Source of the DNA: Variovorax sp. HW608 | GTDB lineage: Bacteria > Pseudomonadota > Gammaproteobacteria > Burkholderiales > Burkholderiaceae_C | Reading direction: 5' to 3' | Length of the DNA stretch: 64,000 nt | Assembly (NCBI RefSeq): GCF_900090195.1 | Contig: NZ_LT607803.1 | Span: 6,164,229 to 6,228,228, forward strand | Part shown: in pieces, positions 7,667 to 19,409 of the stretch | Numbering within the stretch: the stretch's first letter is position 1 | Layout of the letters: every line of letters starts with the position of its first letter | Translations under genes and position numbers: made by a program | The notes under the pieces: model-generated | What the model saw: the letters and a program-made list of their open reading frames with translations, nothing else | Told to the model about the DNA's origin: nothing | Databases searched by the model: none

Positions 7667-8644
7667 CTATGCGCGCATTGAATTTTCTTGCTTCACAACC
7701 CTGTTTGTGGACTGTGCCCGGTCGGGCTCAAGACTCTTCATCACCTGCTCACGAAACCACATGTGTGCGGCATGGCGATGCGTCCGGTCGTGCCAGGACA
7801 GATAGATCTCGAGGGGTGGCACCTCGATCGGCATCTGAATCTCGATCAGGTCCATGTGCGAACGGAAGCGCGTCAGCAAGGACTCGGGAAGCAGAGCCAC
7901 CATGTCGGAGTTTTCGAGGAGCTGAGGCGCCGTCAGGTAGTTCGGCGTCACGTAGCGCCGGTTGCGCCTGAGGCCGTACTTCTCGAGCGCCGCATCGACG
8001 AAATCGCCGAAGCAAGTCACCGTGTTCGGAATGATCACGAGGTGCTCGAGCGCGGCGAACTCCTCCATGCTGAGCTTCCTGCCTGCCGCCCGATGGCCCG
8101 CTCGGGCTGCGCAGACGATCCTGTCCTTGAGCAGCGGGCGATGACGCAGATCGCGAAGGATCGACGGCAGGATGCCGATGGCAAAGTCCACCTCGCCGCT
8201 TTCAAGCACCTTGGTGAACTGGGATGGATGGACCGGGTGCCGAACCGAAACGCCGATCCCGGGGAATGCGGCGCCGAGGTGCTGCAGCAGGCGCTCCATG
8301 AAGATGCACTCCATGAAGTCCGACGCGACCATTCGGAATTCATGCCGCTCCCTGGGATCGAAGGCGACTGCGTTGTCGAGCAGCCGGTCCATTTCCTGGA
8401 GGATTCGATCGGCGAATTCGCGAAGCTGGATTGCCTTGGCGGTGGGAATGAGCCCGCTTCCGCCTTTGACGAGAATCGGGTCGTTCGTCACGGTGCGCAA
8501 CTGGCTCATTGCGCGACTCATTGCGGGCTGGCTGATCGACACCGCATCGGCAGCGCGTGAAACATGCGAATGGTCGACCAGTGCGACCAGGCACTTGAGG
8601 AGGTGGAAGTTCAGTTCGCCGGTGTCGTTGCGCTTTTGTTGCAT
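7667..8644 (-). CDS. LysR-family transcriptional regulator
   Basis: The 325-residue protein has an N-terminal winged HTH (LNFHLLKCLVALVDHSHVSRAADAVSISQPAMSRAMSQLR) and a C-terminal substrate-binding domain. The segment after the HTH, DPILVKGGSGLIPTAKA, resembles the NahR/NodD branch of LysR regulators. The ATG at 8644 gives MQQKRNDTG; earlier non-ATG starts add residues not expected in the family. No target operon is adjacent: the upstream 590 bp hold no clear gene. Inducer and targets are unknown. Confidence 0.9.
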   Translation of the reverse strand: MQQKRNDTGELNFHLLKCLVALVDHSHVSRAADAVSISQPAMSRAMSQLRTVTNDPILVKGGSGLIPTAKAIQLREFADRILQEMDRLLDNAVAFDPRERHEFRMVASDFMECIFMERLLQHLGAAFPGIGVSVRHPVHPSQFTKVLESGEVDFAIGILPSILRDLRHRPLLKDRIVCAARAGHRAAGRKLSMEEFAALEHLVIIPNTVTCFGDFVDAALEKYGLRRNRRYVTPNYLTAPQLLENSDMVALLPESLLTRFRSHMDLIEIQMPIEVPPLEIYLSWHDRTHRHAAHMWFREQVMKSLEPDRAQSTNRVVKQENSMRA

Positions 8645-9149
8645 GTGCTTTCTTTGGCGTCGACGCGAAAATCGCTCGCCAAAAGTATGCACCAACCTCC
8701 GATCCCGGCTGCGGCGCTTCAGGACTCGGGTTTGACGCCGAGCTTGATGAGATCTATTTCGTCCAGCCGCCCCGCAATGGTGACCAGTCGCAGCGCTTGC
8801 GCATCGTCGATGGGCTGCCGACCATCTCGTCCTTTACTCGTTGGCGCTGACGCGCCTAGCCTCCGATCTTCCGAAGTATGCCGCCTGGTGGATCAGTGCC
8901 CCATTAGAGAGATTCCCGACACCGCCCCGCTCTCGTAACTTCGGTGCATGCAACAGATCGGCACACTTGCAACCAGATTTCGGATCGCGTTTTCCTCGCC
9001 GTTCGCGCATCGGTCGCGAGAGGCAGCCTGCACTCGCGCTTCAGGGCCCTTGATGGTTCTGCGCGGCGTTTCGCAAAGGGAGACCATCCGGTCGCGTGCC
9101 GCCAAGGTGATTGCAGTGACCGCGCTCGATTTCGGCATCGGCACCAGCT
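8645..9149. other. intergenic stretch with a possible gene fragment
   Basis: No complete gene is supported. On the minus strand a frame without a start codon runs for about 60 codons and ends at 8719 with ...IAGRLDEIDLIKLGVKPES. Its codon use resembles coding DNA, so it may be the tail of a decayed gene. The part nearest 8645 must carry the LysR promoter. Confidence 0.35.
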
Positions 9150-9227
9150 AGCCCCCACGCTCCCTCACTTCGTGTAGTCGCTGCCCCCCAAGGGGGCCGC
9201 AGGCCACCTTGGGGCGGCCCGGCACCG
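9150..9227. repeat. GC-rich palindromic intergenic repeat (Comamonadaceae-type)
   Basis: The block runs from GCCCCCACGCTCCCTCACTT to GGGGCGGCCCGGC. It holds CCCCAAGG (9186-9193) and CCTTGGGG (9207-9214) as arms of a hairpin, with GGCC pairs inside. Its wording is like a dispersed intergenic element I associate with Variovorax/Acidovorax genomes; only one copy is in this window. It may act as a transcript-end hairpin. Confidence 0.6.
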
Positions 9228-9239
9228 GCCTGATTCCAA

Positions 9240-9560
9240 TCACAGGTGGGTGGTGGTGAACATGCAGGAATCGGGCCCCTCGCCGGGCGACGACGCAGCA
9301 TCCTCCGTGGGTCCACCGCTCTCTCCAAGACTCACCGGATTGACCGGTTTGCCGAACGGCGCAAGCCCTTGAAGGACGCGAAGGGCCGATGCGCCCTGGA
9401 TCAGGGCTTGCGAGTAATCGGGCAGCCCCTGGGTCGAGGAATCGATGGGGCGATAACCCAGGCACTCCTCGGAGTCGGCCTGTACCGCCTCCATCAGAAC
9501 CCAATGAAATTCATTGGGCTCCAGTTCGAGAACAGTCAGGGCAAGATCGCGGAGTGCCAT
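9240..9560 (-). CDS. hypothetical protein
   Basis: A 106-residue acidic protein beginning MALRDLALTVLELEPNEFHW. Its N-terminal two thirds look like a folded domain (VLMEAVQADSEECLGYRPID), while the C-terminal part is Gly/Ser/Pro rich. No family is recognised. The ribosome site is weak. The AT-rich upstream region contains a perfect 12-bp palindrome, TTACAGCTGTAA (9595-9606), 34 bp before the start, and a 14-bp palindrome at 9648-9661. These suggest the gene is real and regulated. Confidence 0.5.
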   Translation of the reverse strand: MALRDLALTVLELEPNEFHWVLMEAVQADSEECLGYRPIDSSTQGLPDYSQALIQGASALRVLQGLAPFGKPVNPVSLGESGGPTEDAASSPGEGPDSCMFTTTHL

Positions 9561-9702
9561 AGGGAAATCTCTTATTCAGTTGTTTCAATAATTGTTACAG
9601 CTGTAAGAAAGATCGGCCAAGGCACTATTGCACATCGGACCCCAACGCGGTTCGCGAACCGGAACTAAGTCTCAAAGGACCCCGGCTCGCGAACCACCGC
9701 GA

Positions 9703-11190
9703 TCAGCCCAGGCGGACCGGCACGAAGATCCTGTCGCCGTCGCGCAGGATGAGCAAAGCCACCGACCTGTCGGACTTCGCCACCACTTGGCGGACTTGCT
9801 CAATGTTCTTCGCAGGCGTGCCGTTGATTGCCAGCAGCACGTCGCCCGTCTGGACGCCCGCCAACGCGGCGGGACCGCCCACATTCACGATCAGCAAGCC
9901 GCCGTCGACCGACGCTTCGCGCTGCTCCTCGGGCTGGAGCGGACGCAGTGCAAGACCCAGCTTGCCCTGCGACGCGCCGTCTTCGTTCTTGGCGACCGTG
10001 GCGGTCTTCTCGGCGGCATCGCCCAGTTTCGCGGTGAGTTCCTCACGCGAGCCCTGGCGCCACACTTCGAGCGTGACCTTGCTGCCCGGCTTCTTCTGGC
10101 CAATGAGGGCCGGAAGATCGCCCGACGCCACGATCGGATCGCCGTCGACCTTGCGGATCACGTCGCCCGAGCGCAGGCCGGCCTGATCGGCAGGGCTGCC
10201 CTTCTCCACGTTCGAGACCAGCGCGCCTTCGGGCTTGTCGAGCTTGAACGAGTCGGCGAAGGTCTGATTGACCTCCTGCACCGCAACGCCGAGGCGCGCA
10301 TGGCTGGCCTTGCCGGTGGCGACGATCTGGTCCTTGATCTGGATCGCGACGTCGATCGGGATCGCGAACGACACACCCTGGTAGCCGCCGCTGCGGCTGT
10401 AGATCTGCGAGTTGATGCCGACCACCTCGCCGCGCGTGTTGATCAGCGGACCACCCGAGTTGCCGGGGTTCACCGCCACGTCGGTCTGGATGAACGGCAC
10501 ATAGCTGTCGTCCGGCAGCGTGCGGCCCTTGGCGCTGACGACGCCGGCGGTCACGGTGTTCTCGAAGCCGAAGGGCGAACCGATCGCGAGCACCCATTCG
10601 CCAACCTTCAGATCCTTGGTCTTGCCCATGGACAGCGTCGGCAGGTTCTTGGCATCGATCTTGATGACCGCCACGTCGGTCTTCGGATCGGAGCCCAGCA
10701 CCTTGGCGCGGAATTCACGGCGGTCGGTCAGCTTGACGGTCACTTCCGTCGCATCCTTCACGACGTGCGCATTGGTCAGGATGATGCCGTCCGGGCTGAC
10801 GATGAAGCCGGAGCCCTGGCCACGCACCGGCACCTCGCGCTGCTGCGGCTGCTGCTTGCCACGCGGCATGCCCTGCCCCTGGAAGCGGCGGAAGAAGTCG
10901 TACATCGGATCGTCCGGGTCCATGCCGGGGGCGCCCTGCGGGCCTTCTGCGGTCTTGGTCGTTCCGACGACGCTGATGTTGACCACCGCCGGGCCCGTCT
11001 GGGCCGTGACGGCGGAGAAATCGGGCATGGCGACCAGCGGTGCCGACGCCGTGGTGGCGGCGGCCGCAGCAGGTTGGGCGGAAGAGACCGCGTTCGCGCT
11101 GGTGTAGGCACCGGTGGCGGCTGCGCCGATCACGCCGGCGGCCGCCAGCGAAAGGACGAGCGCGCGGGGTGAAGTCAGGCTTTTCTTCAT
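9703..11190 (-). CDS. Do/HtrA-family periplasmic serine endoprotease
   Basis: The 495-residue precursor has a signal peptide (1 to about 34), a trypsin-like domain with the complete triad H142 (TNAHVV), D172 (TDVAVIKI) and S245 (GNSGGPL), and two PDZ domains (about 290-380 and 410-490). This is the DegP/DegQ/MucD architecture, for degradation and chaperoning of misfolded envelope proteins. The ATG at 11190 with AAAGGA upstream is preferred to an upstream start. It lies 104 bp downstream of a sensor kinase in the same direction, so it is probably controlled by, or cotranscribed with, the two-component pair. Confidence 0.94.
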   Translation of the reverse strand: MKKSLTSPRALVLSLAAAGVIGAAATGAYTSANAVSSAQPAAAAATTASAPLVAMPDFSAVTAQTGPAVVNISVVGTTKTAEGPQGAPGMDPDDPMYDFFRRFQGQGMPRGKQQPQQREVPVRGQGSGFIVSPDGIILTNAHVVKDATEVTVKLTDRREFRAKVLGSDPKTDVAVIKIDAKNLPTLSMGKTKDLKVGEWVLAIGSPFGFENTVTAGVVSAKGRTLPDDSYVPFIQTDVAVNPGNSGGPLINTRGEVVGINSQIYSRSGGYQGVSFAIPIDVAIQIKDQIVATGKASHARLGVAVQEVNQTFADSFKLDKPEGALVSNVEKGSPADQAGLRSGDVIRKVDGDPIVASGDLPALIGQKKPGSKVTLEVWRQGSREELTAKLGDAAEKTATVAKNEDGASQGKLGLALRPLQPEEQREASVDGGLLIVNVGGPAALAGVQTGDVLLAINGTPAKNIEQVRQVVAKSDRSVALLILRDGDRIFVPVRLG

Positions 11191-11294
11191 TTGGGATCCT
11201 TTCGAGGGTTTGCAATTCAACGAAAGGAATGTCGTGGCTCCCGCTTAAGCCCGACTTAAACACGCGCGCCTGCGCGATATACCCCGACGGCGAT

Positions 11295-12617
11295 TCAGGC
11301 CGAGGGCGGAAAGCGCACCGCCACGCGCAACCCGCCCAGCGACGCCGAGCGCTCGAGCCTGACCGTGGCGCCGTGCAGATCAGCGATGGATTTCACGATG
11401 GACAGTCCGAGCCCGCTGCCTGGCGCCTGCGGTTCGCCGGATCGATAGAAGCGATCCAGCACCCGTTCGCGCTCGTCCTCCGCGATGCCCGGACCGCTGT
11501 CGTCCACGCTCAGTTCGACAGCGTCCGGGACTGCGGCGATGTTCACGTCCACCCGCCCGCCCTCCGGCGTGTACTTGATGGCGTTGTCGAGCAGGTTGCG
11601 CAGAAGCATCCGGAGCGCCTCTGCCTGCCCCGCCACCCTGACCGGATCGGCCTGCACGACGCCGACGTCGATGCGCCGCGCCTGGGCGGCGGCGATCGCA
11701 TCCGAAATCGCGAGCCGCGCCAGTTCGGGCAGGCTGACCGCTTCCCGTTCGGCACCCGAAGCGGCACTCGCTTCGTGGCGCGCGAGGGCGAGCATCTGCT
11801 CGACGAGCCGGGTCGCGCGATCGATGCCCGCGGCGAGGCGCGCCACCGCAAGCTCACGGGTCGGATCGTCCGTCGCTCGCTGCAATCCCTGCACCTGGAG
11901 CTTCAGCGCGGCCAGGGGCGAGCGCAGTTCGTGCGCCGCATCGGCGACGAAATGTTTCTGTGCCTCGAAGGCCTTCCGCACGCGATCGAACAGCAGGTTG
12001 AGCTCATGGACCAGCGGCCGGACTTCCTCCGGAAGATCCCCTTCGCTCAGCGGCGAGAGGTCGTCGGCCTGCCGCTGTGCCACCTGGCGCCGCACCCGCG
12101 CCACCGGCGCGAGCGAGAAGCTGACGACCCACCAGACCACCAGCATGAGCGGCGGCGCCGCCAGCGCGATCGGCCAGATGGTGCGCAGCGCGAGCGCCCC
12201 GGCCATGCGCCGGCGCGCAGCCATGTCCTGCGCAACCTGGATCACGAGCGGACCGGCCTGCATCGAAAACACCCGGTAGGTCGTGCTGCGTGCCTGGGCG
12301 TTCGAGAAACCGAGCACCGCGCGCTGCGGCAACGCGGCGTGCGATGCGGACTGGAAGATGAGAAGGCCGTCCGCCGTCCAGACCTGCACGATGAATTCGA
12401 AGTTCTCCTCGGCCGCGCCGAGGTTGCCGAGCCCGCCCACCGTCGCGCTCGGCGGCAACCCTGCGCGCAGCGAAAGCGCCATCTGCTGCATGTGGTGGTC
12501 GAAGATGTCGTCGGCTTCCGCCAGCACCGTGCGGTAGGCCACGAAAGCCTGGATGCCGGCGGCCACGACGACCGCGGCCAGGAGAATCCACAGCAGACGC
12601 GCACGAAGGGATCTCAT
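11295..12617 (-). CDS. two-component sensor histidine kinase (QseC/PmrB-like)
   Basis: The 440-residue inner-membrane kinase has TM1 at about 7-27, a short periplasmic domain, TM2 at about 146-169, and a HAMP-like linker. The HisKA box FVADAAHELRSPLAALKL has the phospho-accepting H229. The ATPase boxes are LLDNAIKYTPEGG, DDSGPGI and GSGLGLSIVKSI. It begins 7 bp after the response regulator stop. The signal is unknown; the downstream HtrA protease suggests envelope stress, which is inference. Confidence 0.94.
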   Translation of the reverse strand: MRSLRARLLWILLAAVVVAAGIQAFVAYRTVLAEADDIFDHHMQQMALSLRAGLPPSATVGGLGNLGAAEENFEFIVQVWTADGLLIFQSASHAALPQRAVLGFSNAQARSTTYRVFSMQAGPLVIQVAQDMAARRRMAGALALRTIWPIALAAPPLMLVVWWVVSFSLAPVARVRRQVAQRQADDLSPLSEGDLPEEVRPLVHELNLLFDRVRKAFEAQKHFVADAAHELRSPLAALKLQVQGLQRATDDPTRELAVARLAAGIDRATRLVEQMLALARHEASAASGAEREAVSLPELARLAISDAIAAAQARRIDVGVVQADPVRVAGQAEALRMLLRNLLDNAIKYTPEGGRVDVNIAAVPDAVELSVDDSGPGIAEDERERVLDRFYRSGEPQAPGSGLGLSIVKSIADLHGATVRLERSASLGGLRVAVRFPPSA

Positions 12618-12624
12618 CGGCCGG

Positions 12625-13284
12625 TCATTCCTTGGGGACCATGTAGCCGACGCCCCGGACGTTGCGGATCAGGTCGGCGCCGAGCTTCTTGCGCAGGCCG
12701 TGGACGTAGACCTCCACCGCGTTGCTGCTGATCTCGTCTTTCCAGCTGTAGAGCTTTTCCTCGAGCTGCGCCCGCGACAGCACCATGCCCGGCCGGGCGA
12801 TCAACGGTTCGAGCACCGCCCATTCGCGCGCCGAAAGCGTCACCGGCTGGCCGCGCACCGAGACTTCGCGCGTGGCCGGATTGACGGTGACGCCCATGTG
12901 CTCATAGACCGGCTCGGCCCGGCCCGATGCACGGCGCAGCAAGGCGCGGATGCGGGCGAGCAGTTCGTCGAGGTCGTAGGGCTTGAGCACATAGTCGTCC
13001 GCGCCGGCGTCGAGCCCTTCGATGCGCTGCTGCACCGAATCGCGCGCGGTGGCGATCAGCACCGGCATCCGCTGCTTGCGGGCCCGCAGCGCGCGCAGCA
13101 CATCCAGCCCGTCGCGGCGCGGCACGCCCAGGTCCAGGACCACGAGGTCGTATTGCTGGGATCGCAGCGCGCTGTCGGCCATCTCGCCGTCCTTGACCCA
13201 GTCGACGGCGTACTGCTCGGCCCGCAGGAGGTCGAGCACGGTCTCGCCGATCATCACGTCGTCTTCAAGCAGCAGCAGTCGCAT
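12625..13284 (-). CDS. OmpR/PhoB-family response regulator
   Basis: The 219-residue protein has a receiver domain with acidic pocket E7-D8-D9 and phosphorylation site D51 (VVLDLGVPRRDG). A winged-helix effector domain follows, with VTLSAREWAVLEPLIARPG and the recognition-helix region NAVEVYVHGLRKKLG. It is first in the RR-kinase-HtrA cluster and 53 bp from the IclR-type regulator stop. Spacing and order are standard for a QseBC/PmrAB-like pair. Confidence 0.95.
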   Translation of the reverse strand: MRLLLLEDDVMIGETVLDLLRAEQYAVDWVKDGEMADSALRSQQYDLVVLDLGVPRRDGLDVLRALRARKQRMPVLIATARDSVQQRIEGLDAGADDYVLKPYDLDELLARIRALLRRASGRAEPVYEHMGVTVNPATREVSVRGQPVTLSAREWAVLEPLIARPGMVLSRAQLEEKLYSWKDEISSNAVEVYVHGLRKKLGADLIRNVRGVGYMVPKE

Positions 13285-13337
13285 GGCTCGTCGGTCCTTC
13301 CGGCCCAGTGGGAGATCGTAGCGGCGATCACGGGCGG

Positions 13338-15411
<2,074 letters not shown>

Positions 15412-15430
15412 GCGGCCCGGCCAGCGCCCA

Positions 15431-17761
15431 TCAGGCGGCTGAAGCGATCAGCTGCCAGAGCCGGCCGGGCGTCAGCGGCATGTGAAGGCGCGGCGCAAGT
15501 GCAGCCAGGCCGTTGCGCGCCAGCGCGTCCGCCACCGCGTTCACGATCGCCGGCGTGGCGCCGATGGTGCCGAGCTCGCCGACGCCCTTCACCCCCAGCG
15601 GGTTGTTCTTGCAGGGCGTCGACTCGTCCATTTCCATGCGGAACATGGTGGCGATGATGTCGGCGCGCGGCGCCGCGTAGTCCATCAGGCTGCCGGTCAG
15701 GGGCTGGCCGGTCTGCGGGTCGTAGACGACCTGCTCGTACAGCGCCTGCCCGATGCCCTGCACCGCGCCGCCCTCGAGCTGGCCGCGCACGATCAGGGGG
15801 TTGACCACGCGGCCCACGTCGTTGACCGACGCATAGGTCATCACCCCCACGTCGCCCGTCGCCGGATCGACTTCAACCTCGGTGATGTGGCAGCCGTTGG
15901 GCCAGGTCGGACCGGACACCGTGCTGGTCGAATCCACGAAGATCTCCCGCTCGGGCTGCCGGCCGGCCAGCGTGAAAAGATCGAGCTCCAGATCGGTTCC
16001 GGCGACCTTGAAGAGGCCGGCGTCGTACTGGACGTCGGCCGGGGAAACCTCGAGCTCCTGGGCCGCAAGTTCCCGCGCCTTGTCGATGGTCCTTTCGGCG
16101 CCGACGCGCACCGCCGAACCGCCGGTGAAGAGCGACCGGGAACCGGCGCTTCCGAATCCGTCGCCGCGGTCGGTGTCGCCCAGCACGATGCGGATCTTCT
16201 CGATCGGCACGCCGAAGGCATCGACCACCAGTTGCGCGAGCGTGGTCGCGATGCCCTGCCCCATGGCGTTCACCGCCGAGAACACCTCGATGACGCCATC
16301 GGCCTGCACCGACACCGTCACCCGCTCCTCGAAGACGTTGCCGCCCGTCCATTCGAGGAAGGTCGCGATGCCCAGCCCGCGCAGGCGGCCCGCGCGCTTC
16401 GTCTCGGCGGCGCGCGCCTCGAAGCCGCCCCAGTCAGCGAGCTCGAGCGCCTGGTTCATCACCGACTCGAACTGGCCCGTGTCGTAGGTCTGGTGCATGG
16501 GGTTCGTGTAGGGCATCTGCTCGGGCCGGATGAAATTGCGGCGGCGCAGCTCCACGCGGTCGATGCCGGTCTGGCGCGCGGCCTCGTCCATCAGGCGCTC
16601 CATGTTGTAGATCGCCTCCGGGCGTCCCGCACCACGGTAGGCGCCGGTCGGCGCCGTGTGGGTCAGCACCGCCTTGAAGTGGAAATCGATGGCCTGGATG
16701 TCGTAGACGCTGGTCTGGACCCAGGGGCCGATCAGGAGCTGGATCGCCACCCCCGTGCCGGTCGCATAGGCGCCGACGTTCGCATGCGTCTTGATGCGCA
16801 GGCCGAGGATCTTTCCGTTGGCGTCGAGCGCCAGTTCGGCGTGCGCCTCGATGTCGCGGCCGTGCGACGTGGCGAGGAATTCCTCGCTCCGGTCCGCGAT
16901 CCACTTGACCGGCCGCCGGAGCTGGTGCGCCGCGAAAGCCACGGCGATGTCTTCGGGATAGGCGCCCGTCTTCATGCCGAAGCCGCCGCCGACATCGCCG
17001 ACGACCACGCGCACCTTTTCCTTGGGCAGGCCGATGGCGGCGCACACGGAATCGCGCACGCCCGAGGGCATCTGGGTGCTCATCCGGATCGTGATGCGGT
17101 CCGTCGCGGGATCGAAGTCGGCGAGCACCGAACGCGGCTCGATCGTGAGCGCCACGACGCGCTGGTTGACGATGTCGAGGGCGACCACGTGGCTGGCCTT
17201 GGCGAAGGCCGCGGCGGTGGCTTCCGCGCTGCCATGCCTCATTTCCGCGGCGATGTTGCCGGTCGCGGCGTCGCAGACGAGCGGCGCACCGTCGGCAACG
17301 GCGCCCTTGATGTCGACGACCATCGGAAGCTCTTCATAGTCGACCATCACCGCTTCGGCGGCATCGCGTGCCTGCCGCGCGCTTTCCGCCACCACGATCG
17401 CCACCGGCTCGCCGACGAAGCGCACCCTGTCGAGCGCGAGGGCACGGCGCTCGGGCGTCGCGCAATCCGCGCCGTCCGCGCGCTTGAACCCGGCTGCGCC
17501 AGGCATCGGCTGGACGCCGGCCTTCGCCAGATCGGCGCCGGTGAAGATGCCCAGCACGCCGGGCATCGCCGCCGCCGAATCGCGGTCGATCGAGACCAGC
17601 TTCGCATGGGGATAAGGAGATCGCACGAAGCTGAGCCAAGCCTGGCCCGGCACCGAAACATCGTCGGTGTAGCGGCCGGCGCCGGCCAGCAGGGCTTCGT
17701 CCTCGAGTCGCTTGACTGCCTGGCCGCTTCCGAAGCGCATGGGGTTCGTTTCAGTTGTCAC
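15431..17761 (-). CDS. xanthine dehydrogenase-family molybdenum hydroxylase large subunit, orphan
   Basis: The 776-residue protein has the two-part fold of molybdopterin-cytosine-dinucleotide large subunits: an N-terminal alpha/beta domain (KRLEDEALLAGAGRYTDD) and a Mo-binding part with GDVGGGFGMK, TGAYRGAGRPEA, NAMGQGIATTL and the catalytic-glutamate region GVGELGTIGA. The loop AYRGAGR lacks the AYRCSFR cysteine of true CO dehydrogenase. The GTG start at 17761 has AAAGGA six bases upstream. No FAD or 2Fe-2S subunit gene is nearby. Substrate is unknown. The stop is 19 bp from the convergent pobA end. Confidence 0.88.
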   Translation of the reverse strand: MTTETNPMRFGSGQAVKRLEDEALLAGAGRYTDDVSVPGQAWLSFVRSPYPHAKLVSIDRDSAAAMPGVLGIFTGADLAKAGVQPMPGAAGFKRADGADCATPERRALALDRVRFVGEPVAIVVAESARQARDAAEAVMVDYEELPMVVDIKGAVADGAPLVCDAATGNIAAEMRHGSAEATAAAFAKASHVVALDIVNQRVVALTIEPRSVLADFDPATDRITIRMSTQMPSGVRDSVCAAIGLPKEKVRVVVGDVGGGFGMKTGAYPEDIAVAFAAHQLRRPVKWIADRSEEFLATSHGRDIEAHAELALDANGKILGLRIKTHANVGAYATGTGVAIQLLIGPWVQTSVYDIQAIDFHFKAVLTHTAPTGAYRGAGRPEAIYNMERLMDEAARQTGIDRVELRRRNFIRPEQMPYTNPMHQTYDTGQFESVMNQALELADWGGFEARAAETKRAGRLRGLGIATFLEWTGGNVFEERVTVSVQADGVIEVFSAVNAMGQGIATTLAQLVVDAFGVPIEKIRIVLGDTDRGDGFGSAGSRSLFTGGSAVRVGAERTIDKARELAAQELEVSPADVQYDAGLFKVAGTDLELDLFTLAGRQPEREIFVDSTSTVSGPTWPNGCHITEVEVDPATGDVGVMTYASVNDVGRVVNPLIVRGQLEGGAVQGIGQALYEQVVYDPQTGQPLTGSLMDYAAPRADIIATMFRMEMDESTPCKNNPLGVKGVGELGTIGATPAIVNAVADALARNGLAALAPRLHMPLTPGRLWQLIASAA

Positions 17762-17877
17762 CGTCGTCCTTTGTGTTGGGTCGTGGGAATTGTCTGGGCC
17801 ACGAACGACTATAGGGTCTTCGGGTACTTTCGGCTCGATGCGCCCCCGTGCACTCCAAAGCGTGCAAATATTCCACC

Positions 17878-18630
17878 ATGCAACTTCCCTGGCTCGAGCC
17901 CAACGACCCGCTTCCCGACGCTGCCATGGCGTGGGGGGACGCCGATCCCGTGCCCGGCCTGCTGGCCGCCGGCGGAGCGCTCGACGTCGCCAATCTGCTG
18001 CAGGCCTACGCCAATGGCATCTTCCCCTGGTTCAGTGAAGGCCAACCGATCCTCTGGTGGAGCCCCGACCCGCGCATGGTCCTAGAAGTCGAGCGATTCC
18101 GCCTGCATCGTTCGCTGCGCAAGACCCTCACCCGCTTCGCTGATGACCCGCGCTGCGAAATCCGCATAGACCATGCCTTCGAGGCGGTGATTTCCCATTG
18201 CTCGCAATCGCCCCGCCCCGGCCAGTCCGGCACCTGGATCCTGCCCGACATGGTGCGCGCCTACACCGCGCTGCATCGGGCCGGTCATGCCCACAGCGTC
18301 GAAACCTGGATCGACGGCGAACTGGTCGGCGGCCTTTATTGCGTGGCGATCGGGCGCGCGGTCTTCGGTGAATCGATGTTCGCGCGGCACACGGACGCCT
18401 CCAAGATCGGGCTGGCCGCGCTCGTCTGCTTCTGCCGGCAGCATGGGATCTCGATGATCGACTGCCAGCAGAACACGACCCATCTCGCCAGCCTCGGCGC
18501 GCGCGAAATGCCGCGCGCGAGCTTCGTGTCGCACGTGGCCCACGCCCGCCGGATCACCGGCCCTGCGTGGCGCTTCGAGCCCGTATACTGGGATCAACTC
18601 CTTTCCGCGCGAACTTTCTTGAAGACGTGA
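17878..18630 (+). CDS. aat: leucyl/phenylalanyl-tRNA--protein transferase
   Basis: Aat attaches Leu or Phe from aminoacyl-tRNA to proteins with N-terminal Arg or Lys, marking them for ClpAP (N-end rule). The 250-residue protein has the family core [20 protein letters not shown], then DPRMVLEVE, and [18 protein letters not shown]. The ATG giving [10 protein letters not shown] is the canonical start. It overlaps the next gene by 4 bp (GTGA), so the two N-end-rule transferases are coupled. Confidence 0.95.
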   Translation: MQLPWLEPNDPLPDAAMAWGDADPVPGLLAAGGALDVANLLQAYANGIFPWFSEGQPILWWSPDPRMVLEVERFRLHRSLRKTLTRFADDPRCEIRIDHAFEAVISHCSQSPRPGQSGTWILPDMVRAYTALHRAGHAHSVETWIDGELVGGLYCVAIGRAVFGESMFARHTDASKIGLAALVCFCRQHGISMIDCQQNTTHLASLGAREMPRASFVSHVAHARRITGPAWRFEPVYWDQLLSARTFLKT

Positions 18631-19379
18631 CGCACCTCAAGGACCTCCCGCTCCACACGCTGCAGTTCTACGCGACGGCACCCTATCCGTGCAGCTATCT
18701 GCCGGACCGCCAGGCGCGATCACAGGTCGCCACGCCGAGCCACCTGATCCACAACGACGCCTATTCGGACCTGGTGCTGAGCGGCTTCCGCCGCAGCGGC
18801 ATGTTCACCTACCGGCCCTATTGCGACGGATGCAACGCATGCGTTCCGCTGCGCGTGCTGGTCAACGCCTTCACGCCCAGCCGCAGCCAGCGCCGCGCGC
18901 TGACGCGGCATTCGAATCTCCAGGCACGGGTGCTCAAGCTCTGCTTCGTGCCCGAGCACTACCAGCTCTACCTGCGCTATCAGAACGGCCGCCATTCCGG
19001 CGGGGGCATGGATCACGACAGCATCGACCAGTACACGCAGTTCCTGTTGCAAAGCCGCGTCAACTCCCGGCTCGTGGAGTTTCGCGAGACGGCGCCGGAC
19101 GGCAGTGCGGGTGCGCTCAAGATGGTGTCGATCCTCGACGTCCTCAACGACGGGCTGTCCGCCGTCTATACCTTCTACGAGCCGGAGACCGGGGCGAGCT
19201 ACGGCAACTACAGCGTGCTCTGGCAGATCGAGCAGGCCCGCAAGCTCGGGCTGCCCCATGTCTATCTGGGCTACTGGATCGAGGGCAGCGCCAAGATGAA
19301 CTACAAGGCGCGGTACACGCCGCACGAAGTGCTCATCAATGGTCAATGGCAGTTACCGCCGAGCCATTTCACCAAGTAA
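18627..19379 (+). CDS. bpt: aspartate/glutamate leucyltransferase (bacterial arginyltransferase homologue)
   Basis: Bpt transfers Leu to proteins with N-terminal Asp or Glu. The 250-residue product has the N-terminal Cys pairs of the ATE family ([19 protein letters not shown]), the segment [12 protein letters not shown], and the acyltransferase core [34 protein letters not shown] chose the GTG at 18627 because it overlaps the aat stop and gives the canonical N-terminus [15 protein letters not shown]. Confidence 0.94.
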   Translation: MTHLKDLPLHTLQFYATAPYPCSYLPDRQARSQVATPSHLIHNDAYSDLVLSGFRRSGMFTYRPYCDGCNACVPLRVLVNAFTPSRSQRRALTRHSNLQARVLKLCFVPEHYQLYLRYQNGRHSGGGMDHDSIDQYTQFLLQSRVNSRLVEFRETAPDGSAGALKMVSILDVLNDGLSAVYTFYEPETGASYGNYSVLWQIEQARKLGLPHVYLGYWIEGSAKMNYKARYTPHEVLINGQWQLPPSHFTK

Positions 19380-19409
19380 AATCGCGACCGGCCTCGAACC
19401 GCGTTGCAA

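Noticed and set aside
15482..18085. Very long plus-strand frame opposite the molybdenum hydroxylase
   Set aside because: It is an antisense shadow of GC-rich coding DNA; the minus-strand product has full family motifs.
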